NCBI RefSeq assembly: GCF_000010165.1
Contig: NC_012491.1
Span: 1,172,001 to 1,236,000 of the forward strand
From: Brevibacillus brevis NBRC 100599
Lineage (GTDB): Bacteria; Bacillota; Bacilli; Brevibacillales; Brevibacillaceae
Direction of reading: 5' to 3'
Length of the DNA: 64,000 nucleotides
The first letter of the stretch is position 1; every line of letters starts with the position of its first letter. Position numbers and translations under genes: made by a program. Under the pieces are notes generated by a model. It was not told the origin of the DNA. It ran no database searches and saw nothing but the letters and a program-made list of their open reading frames with translations. Positions 59,163-64,000 of the stretch are shown here, piece by piece.

Positions 59163-60041
59163 TTAATCTTCTCCCCAATGTTCTGGAAATTGATTTTTTC
59201 TCGTAATTTTAATCTGACCATGATGCCATTCAAAATTATCATCTTTTTTATGCCAATGGAAGTCAATGCTTTTACCATTATCTACTCTGTTCATGTGAAA
59301 TCTTAATAAGTGTTTTTTGTTCCTCTTATTAATAATATTGAAAACTTTCTCACCTTGGTTAATACCATTTATTTCTCCTTTATCTTCTGGCCCGTCATAA
59401 TCAATATCCCCATCATATTGTTCGTGCAAGGCTTCAACTTCTGCCCATATTTCAGACTCTATTCTTTCTTCAAATTCATCATAAGCCATTCTTTGTATCC
59501 TTTTCCCCATTTTTTTCTTGACTGCTTCTTTAAGAGCAAATCTTAGTAAAATGGGTAATATGGTAGGGTGTACTTTTTCTTCGCTTCTAAAACTTGAACC
59601 ACTTTGCAATAGTAGAGTTTCCGTTATTTCAGGCAATACCGAATGCTTTTCAGCTATTTGCTCTTTTACGTCATTAACCAATTTGTTGAGCTCATTTTCA
59701 TCATCTTGACTGGTGGAAAAATACTCTTCCAGATCCCTTTTAACGTCATCTTCGAGTGAAGTCTTTTCTAAAAATGCTGCTTGAAGATCCCTATCGGCTT
59801 TCATACCTTTTAGAACAAGGTCTAGATTGTCGAAAGTATCGGTAAGTGATTTTTCAAGATCATCTTTGTCTTCTGACATGACCTCATTTGAAAATTCGTA
59901 TTGAAGCATTTCATTCATGGATGATTTGGTTAATACATCTGTCTCAGCAGCAAAACTAGAGGTAAGAACAGTGCTGAATAGCATCATTGAGGCAAGAGAG
60001 GTTATAAACAATCTTTTTCCTTTTTTGATAAAATTAATCAT
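59163..60041 (-). CDS. Secreted putative toxin (YpjP/SAR2788-like)
   Basis: A 292-residue secreted protein. The signal peptide is ~1-31 (KRLFITSLASMMLFSTVLTS, then SFAAE). An acidic coiled-coil region follows (~40-135), then a basic helix pair, and a C-terminal ~90-residue domain rich in His/Asn/Lys/Trp (NKRNKKHLLRFHMNRVDN, IDFHWHKKDDNFEWHHGQIK, FPEHWGED) that resembles small secreted nuclease/toxin tips such as those of YpjP/SAR2788-like proteins. AGGAGGATTAGA precedes the ATG. Two tandem immunity-like genes follow on the same strand. Toxicity is inferred. Confidence 0.6.
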   Translation of the reverse strand: MINFIKKGKRLFITSLASMMLFSTVLTSSFAAETDVLTKSSMNEMLQYEFSNEVMSEDKDDLEKSLTDTFDNLDLVLKGMKADRDLQAAFLEKTSLEDDVKRDLEEYFSTSQDDENELNKLVNDVKEQIAEKHSVLPEITETLLLQSGSSFRSEEKVHPTILPILLRFALKEAVKKKMGKRIQRMAYDEFEERIESEIWAEVEALHEQYDGDIDYDGPEDKGEINGINQGEKVFNIINKRNKKHLLRFHMNRVDNGKSIDFHWHKKDDNFEWHHGQIKITRKNQFPEHWGED

Positions 60042-60220
60042 TCTAATCCTCCTATTTCAAATATTTACCAATGAATAGGATAATATAAATTTATACTTAT
60101 ATCAATTGTTTTTTGAATATTGTGTTGCATTGAAAATAAATAGCTAATAGATATTGCTACATTTACCATACTTAGTATATAATTATGTTGTGAAAGTTAT
60201 TTTGGAAGGGAGAGATTTCT

Positions 60221-60790
60221 TTGTTTGATATCGTAATTATTGGAGCAGGCCCGGCAGGAGGTAGTGCAGCGTTGTTTGCTGCAAAAGCAGGGAAGAAGAC
60301 GTTGCTGATTGACAATGACAAAAGCATGACCAAGCGCGCGTGGATGGAAAATCACTACGGCATCATGGAAATCTCCGGCCCAGATCTCATTGAGATCGGT
60401 AAAAAGCAAGCAGCGAAATTCGGTGCGGAGCTGGTAGCCGATCAAGTCAGCAACATTACCAAAACAGAGCAAGGCTTGCTCGTAGAGACAGCGGAAAAAG
60501 GCAGCTTTGAGGCAAAGCATGTGATACTTGCAACTGGAGCGCTCGTGACTTTGGCAGAAGCGATTGGGGTAAAAACCAAAGAAGGCTCAGAGCCACGGAT
60601 CAAAACCGTTGTCGATGTCGATGCACAAGGGAAGACGAACATCGAAGGAATTTGGGCAGCAGGTACGTGCGCGGGAGTAAGCGTACATACAATTATTACA
60701 TCTGGTGATGGCGCCAAGGTTGCAATCAATGTCATCAGCGAAATGAATGGCGAACGTTACGTCGATCACGATGTTTTGAAAACAAACTAA
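60221..60790 (+). CDS. Short FAD-dependent thioredoxin-reductase-like protein
   Basis: A 189-residue flavoprotein: dinucleotide motif DIVIIGAGPAGGSAALFAAKAG at the start, HVILATGALV in the middle, and a C-terminal GKTNIEGIWAAGTCAGVS. It has the two FAD-binding halves of a thioredoxin-reductase fold but lacks the NAD(P)H domain and the CxxC redox pair, so it is a short family form and needs a partner or another donor. TTG start at 60221 with AAGGGAGAG upstream. Terminator at 60803-60841. Confidence 0.82.
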   Translation: MFDIVIIGAGPAGGSAALFAAKAGKKTLLIDNDKSMTKRAWMENHYGIMEISGPDLIEIGKKQAAKFGAELVADQVSNITKTEQGLLVETAEKGSFEAKHVILATGALVTLAEAIGVKTKEGSEPRIKTVVDVDAQGKTNIEGIWAAGTCAGVSVHTIITSGDGAKVAINVISEMNGERYVDHDVLKTN

Positions 60791-60802
60791 ATCAGGTTAA
60801 GA

Positions 60803-60841
60803 AACACCTTCTTACTTTTGTAAAGAAGGTGTTTTCCTTTT
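60803..60841 (+). terminator. Terminator after the short flavoprotein gene
   Basis: AACACCTTCTT pairs with AAGAAGGTGTT, followed by TTCCTTTTTC. Confidence 0.85.
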
Positions 60842-61015
60842 TCTACAATTGGCGATAGCTTGTATCGTGATCGCGTTTTTGACATAATGAAGCTAATTGT
60901 GCTAATCGACGTGAAGAATCCTGTCAGGTTGCAGAGCGTTCCTGCTGCTCAGAATTGATACGGATTCTATTTTTATCTAGATTATCCTGGATAAGTAAGG
61001 AGGGAGACAGGAAGC

Positions 61016-62785
61016 ATGTTTGTCAATCATGTGGTGATAAGCGTGATCGTTTCTTCCTGCACGATCACGCTAATTTTCTTGATTCGAAAAGTATTTCGCT
61101 CCCACTTGTCAGCTAAATGGAAGTACAATTTGTGGTTTCTCTTGTTGGTTTCTTTGACGCCAGTTTTCATCCCGAAATCCTTTTTTGATTTTGGAGATAT
61201 TTTTGCTTCAGGGATGATACAGCGTAATGAAGCTGGCAGTTCGACGTTCGCTGCACAAGCTCCTACGTTTGAAAATGCGAATTGGGTACAGGATTTATCG
61301 TTGTCTGTAAGTCGTTATACACCAGACTCCCTTTCGACGATTTTCGTCAGCATATGGGTAGTCGGGATGATCATTTGTGCTTCCATCACGATATCAGCCT
61401 GGTTAAAAATCCAGCAGATCAAGCGGACAGCATCTGTGATCACCAATCAAGAAGTCATCGATCTGTTTGAACAATGCAAGAAGGATGTTAAAATAACGCG
61501 GCATATCGTGCTAGCTGAATCCAATCAGGTCAAATCTCCGATGACGTTTGGCGTTTTTAAGACGTATGTTGTCGTTCCCAGTCATTTTGATGAATGGCTG
61601 TCGATCAACGAAATGAAGTATATCTTTTTGCATGAACTGATGCACCAAAAAAACCATGATATCTTCATGAACTATGTGACCGTCGTGTATCAGCTTTTAT
61701 ATTGGTTCCATCCATTGGTTTGGCTGGCTTTTCGGGAAATGAGGGTGGACCGTGAAATTGCTTGTGATGTAGCTGTATTGAACTTTTTAGACAAGCGAAA
61801 TTACTTGGAATATGGTCATACCATCATTAAGTTTTTGGATCAAGAAAGTGGAGTCGGGAATGTCGTTTTTGCCAATCAGCTAAACGGTTCCAAGAAGGCA
61901 GTTAAAAAACGAATCGAGAAAATCGCGTCCCACAAGGCAGAATCAAAGCTGTTGCAGTTGAAAAGCACAGTTATTTTTTCCATGGTGGTCGTATTGGTTG
62001 CCAGTCAGGTTCTTGTTGGCTCCGCTTTAGCTGACGATCGCAGCCGCTATCATTTTCAAGATGATCGAACCATTTACGAGGATTTGGACAACTATTTCCG
62101 AGGCTTTGAAGGTAGTTTTGTCTTATATGATTTGAAAGCAGACCAGTATCGGATATATAACGAGGCAGGAAGTACACAACGAGTTTCACCCAACTCTACC
62201 TACAAGGTTTTTCTTTCCTTGTTTGGTTTGGAGACCGGTGTGATTTCGAGAGAAGATTCCCTGCTAAAATGGGATGGAATCCACTATCCATATGAGCAGT
62301 GGAACCGGGATCAAGATCTATTTACAGCGATGCGAAACTCCACGACCTGGTATTTCAAAGAGATGGATAAGAACATCTCCCCGGATATGATTCAAGCTTT
62401 TCTAGAACAATTGAACTACGGGAACTCCAATACATCTGGTGGAATCGGCGAATATTGGATAGAATCTTCCTTGAAGATTTCTCCGGTGGAGCAGGTACAA
62501 TTACTAAAAGCGTTCTATACGAATGAGTTTGGCTTTCAAGAAAACAATATCCAGACAGTGAAAGACTCTATCCGGTTATCGAAAAAGGCGGGCTCGATTC
62601 TTTCCGGGAAAACAGGTACGGGCACCGTCAATCAAAAAGATGTCAACGGTTGGTTTGTCGGGTATGTAGAGAACGAGGAAGGCACCTACTTCTTTGCTAC
62701 CAATATACAAAACGAAGACGACGCGAATGGACCTAAAGCAGCAGAAATAACCTTGTCTATTTTGAAAGCCAAAGGTCTCTACTAG
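61016..62785 (+). CDS. blaR1: BlaR1-type beta-lactam sensor/signal transducer
   Basis: A 589-residue membrane receptor. Four helices surround an M56 zinc protease domain whose motif is FLHELMHQKNHD near residue 208. A single-pass segment (~320-340) leads to an extracellular penicillin-binding domain (~350-585) with the acylated Ser in NSTYKVFLSLFG (STYK) and KTGTG near 535. On beta-lactam binding, the protease is activated and inactivates BlaI. AAGGAGGGAGACAGGAAGC precedes the ATG. Followed by blaI and a class A beta-lactamase gene. Confidence 0.95.
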   Translation: MFVNHVVISVIVSSCTITLIFLIRKVFRSHLSAKWKYNLWFLLLVSLTPVFIPKSFFDFGDIFASGMIQRNEAGSSTFAAQAPTFENANWVQDLSLSVSRYTPDSLSTIFVSIWVVGMIICASITISAWLKIQQIKRTASVITNQEVIDLFEQCKKDVKITRHIVLAESNQVKSPMTFGVFKTYVVVPSHFDEWLSINEMKYIFLHELMHQKNHDIFMNYVTVVYQLLYWFHPLVWLAFREMRVDREIACDVAVLNFLDKRNYLEYGHTIIKFLDQESGVGNVVFANQLNGSKKAVKKRIEKIASHKAESKLLQLKSTVIFSMVVVLVASQVLVGSALADDRSRYHFQDDRTIYEDLDNYFRGFEGSFVLYDLKADQYRIYNEAGSTQRVSPNSTYKVFLSLFGLETGVISREDSLLKWDGIHYPYEQWNRDQDLFTAMRNSTTWYFKEMDKNISPDMIQAFLEQLNYGNSNTSGGIGEYWIESSLKISPVEQVQLLKAFYTNEFGFQENNIQTVKDSIRLSKKAGSILSGKTGTGTVNQKDVNGWFVGYVENEEGTYFFATNIQNEDDANGPKAAEITLSILKAKGLY

Positions 62786-62828
62786 CTTTTGCGCCTACAG
62801 TCATTATTTTCGAAAGGGGGAGACTTCA

Positions 62829-63227
62829 GTGTCTACATCCATGCCAAGTATTTCTGAAGCGGAATGGCGAGTCATGAACGTACTATGGGAAAAATCGCCG
62901 CTGACGGCCAACGAAATCATTTCCTCCTTGCAAGGTCAAACAGATTGGAACCCAAAAACAGTACGCACTCTTTTGAATCGTTTGGTTCAAAAAAATGCTG
63001 TTGGCGTCAATCAAAACCAAAGAGTCTATACATTTTATCCGTTGTACTCCCAAAACGAATGCCAGCATGCTGAGGCACAGTCATTTCTACAGCGGATTTA
63101 CAGCGGGGCTCTAAAATCAATGCTTGTTCAGTTCATTCAGAAGGAATCCTTATCGGACGAGGAGATTCAGGAGCTGCGTTCCATATTGGATGCGAAACAA
63201 TCATCGACCGATCCTCACCAAAAATAA
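62829..63227 (+). CDS. blaI: BlaI/MecI family repressor
   Basis: A 132-residue winged-helix repressor: ISEAEWRVMNVLWEKSPLTANEI, WNPKTVRTLLNRLVQKNAVG (recognition helix and wing), and a C-terminal dimerisation helix region. GTG start at 62829 with AAAGGGGGAGACTTCA upstream, 43 bases after blaR1. It should bind the TACA-N2-TGTA operators before the beta-lactamase gene. Confidence 0.95.
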   Translation: MSTSMPSISEAEWRVMNVLWEKSPLTANEIISSLQGQTDWNPKTVRTLLNRLVQKNAVGVNQNQRVYTFYPLYSQNECQHAEAQSFLQRIYSGALKSMLVQFIQKESLSDEEIQELRSILDAKQSSTDPHQK

Positions 63228-63231
63228 AGCG

Positions 63232-63300
63232 CGCCCTTTCAAGCTGACTTGGAAAAGCCATTTCCGGTTATCCAATTTGCTTGAAAGGGCGTCTTTTTTT
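63232..63300 (+). terminator. Terminator after blaI
   Basis: CGCCCTTTCAAGC pairs with GCTTGAAAGGGCG, a perfect 13-bp stem, followed by eight or more T. Confidence 0.88.
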
Positions 63301-63341
63301 TCAAAAGCTTTGCAAGAAAAAGGAGATTGACACTAGTTGAT

Positions 63342-63403
63342 TACGCGTGTAATATTGTTGTGAATTCAATTGATTACAAATGTAGTACGGTATTACATAT
63401 GTA
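63342..63403 (+). promoter_or_regulatory. BlaI operators upstream of the beta-lactamase gene
   Basis: TACAAATGTA (63375-63384) and TACATATGTA (63394-63403) are perfect TACA-N2-TGTA BlaI/MecI boxes; TACGCGTGTA (63342-63351) is one base off. They lie 40-100 bases before the ATG. Confidence 0.85.
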
Positions 63404-63442
63404 GTATTTCAACTAATTTTCCAAGAAAGAGGTTTGTCATCC

Positions 63443-64000
63443 ATGAAAGTTTACACATCGAGACTGTTTGGATTCACAGCGAAAACAATATTTCTCACGC
63501 TTCTCACGCTTGCTGGTTGCTCTTCTGCTGAAACGCCTGTCGCAAAAACGGAAACGCCCGCATCTGCAATGGATATAAAGTTCGCTGCACTGGAAAAACA
63601 GTTTGGTGCGAGGCTCGGCGTATATGCGATCGACACCGAAACAGATTTGGCAGTTGCTTATCGCGAAGATGAACGATTCGCTTTTGCTTCTACGTACAAG
63701 GCTTTAGCCGCAGGTGCAGTCTTGCATCAGAAACCATTGGAAGAGCTCGACAAAGTCATCACCTACACCAAGGACGACCTCGTTACTTATTCACCGATCA
63801 CAGAAAAACACGTAGCGACCGGGATGACTCTTCGCGAGGTTGCAGACGCCGCAGTTCGCTATAGCGACAACACAGCCGGAAATCTGTTGTTCAAAGAATT
63901 GGGTGGCCCGAAAGGCTTTGAATCAGCTCTGAGACAGATTGGTGATGGTGTTACGAAATCCGAGCGCTATGAGACGGAATTGAATGAGGCTAAGCCAGAA
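63443..64000 (+). CDS. Class A beta-lactamase (partial, runs off the window)
   Basis: The first 186 residues of a class A serine beta-lactamase. A lipobox (LTLAGC) indicates a lipoprotein. Active-site motifs are [11 protein letters not shown] (SxxK) near residue 75, YSDNTAGN (SDN) near 138 and [11 protein letters not shown] (Glu166 region) at the end. The ATG at 63443 follows AAAGAGGTTTGTCATCC. Three BlaI-type operators precede it. Confidence 0.95.
   Translation, partial: MKVYTSRLFGFTAKTIFLTLLTLAGCSSAETPVAKTETPASAMDIKFAALEKQFGARLGVYAIDTETDLAVAYREDERFAFASTYKALAAGAVLHQKPLEELDKVITYTKDDLVTYSPITEKHVATGMTLREVADAAVRYSDNTAGNLLFKELGGPKGFESALRQIGDGVTKSERYETELNEAKPE

Overview
The window looks like a chromosomal stretch of a spore-forming, low-to-mid GC Bacillota of the Paenibacillaceae, most likely Brevibacillus. 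That placement is an inference from gene content: spoVR, an aa3-type quinol oxidase operon qoxABCD, a Bacillus-type flavohaemoglobin, catabolite-responsive (cre) boxes, strong AGGAGG ribosome binding sites with TTG/GTG starts, a branched-polyamine synthase (BpsA), and a BlaR1/BlaI/class A beta-lactamase cluster.

Layout. 1-2.3 kb: end of a molybdopterin oxidoreductase followed by moeA and mobB (molybdenum cofactor). 2.4-15.8 kb: ordinary housekeeping and stress genes (PNPOx-like protein, MocR regulator, hmp with a perfect FNR/CRP-type box, a Crp/Fnr regulator, MBL hydrolase, oligoendopeptidase F, YfhP-like membrane protein, ArsR-type regulator plus MFS exporter, bpsA behind an unusually long structured leader, DoxX). 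15.9-22 kb: helD, a DUF6143-like gene, an ECF sigma/anti-sigma/secreted-protein operon and a DUF423 gene on the minus strand. A promoter-to-terminator unit without an ORF just upstream of helD is a candidate small RNA.

22.1-31.9 kb is an accessory island. It starts with an apparently intact IS200/IS605 element (TnpA and TnpB), continues through small orphan genes (two of them below 60 codons), and ends in the wreck of a prophage: two ABA-sandwich genes, one with a nonsense codon and one frameshifted, a zinc-ribbon/ASCH fusion relic, an ArpU-type regulator, ParB and Dcm fragments. Apparently intact cargo (a glycosyltransferase and a small secreted protein bracketed by imperfect direct repeats) sits among them. 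spoVR resumes the core genome at 31.9 kb.

33.4-43.8 kb: a decayed duplicate of an SDR gene 3' end, a small membrane protein with a Cys-rich upstream ORF, two SDR genes divergent from a 3-hydroxyacyl-CoA dehydrogenase, a chemoreceptor with a sigma-D-like promoter, small hypotheticals, a TerC/LysR pair and an AbrB-family membrane protein. 44-47.2 kb: a tripartite tricarboxylate transporter (TctC-TctB-TctA) behind two cre-like boxes. 47-52 kb: methyltransferase, Lrp regulator, EamA transporter and a CitA/DcuS-type two-component system. 53-57 kb: qoxABCD, with His-rich tails on three subunits, then a 203-bp palindromic element. 57.9-60 kb: a minus-strand operon with a secreted protein followed by two tandem paralogous cytosolic proteins, which looks like a toxin with duplicated immunity genes. 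61-64 kb: blaR1, blaI and the start of a class A beta-lactamase gene with BlaI-type operators.

No rRNA, tRNA or CRISPR array was recognised. The most interesting unexplained items are the bpsA leader and its terminal repeats shared with a second hairpin element, the putative toxin/tandem-immunity operon, the sRNA candidate, the two long palindromic elements, and the Cys-rich micro-ORF with an occluded start site.
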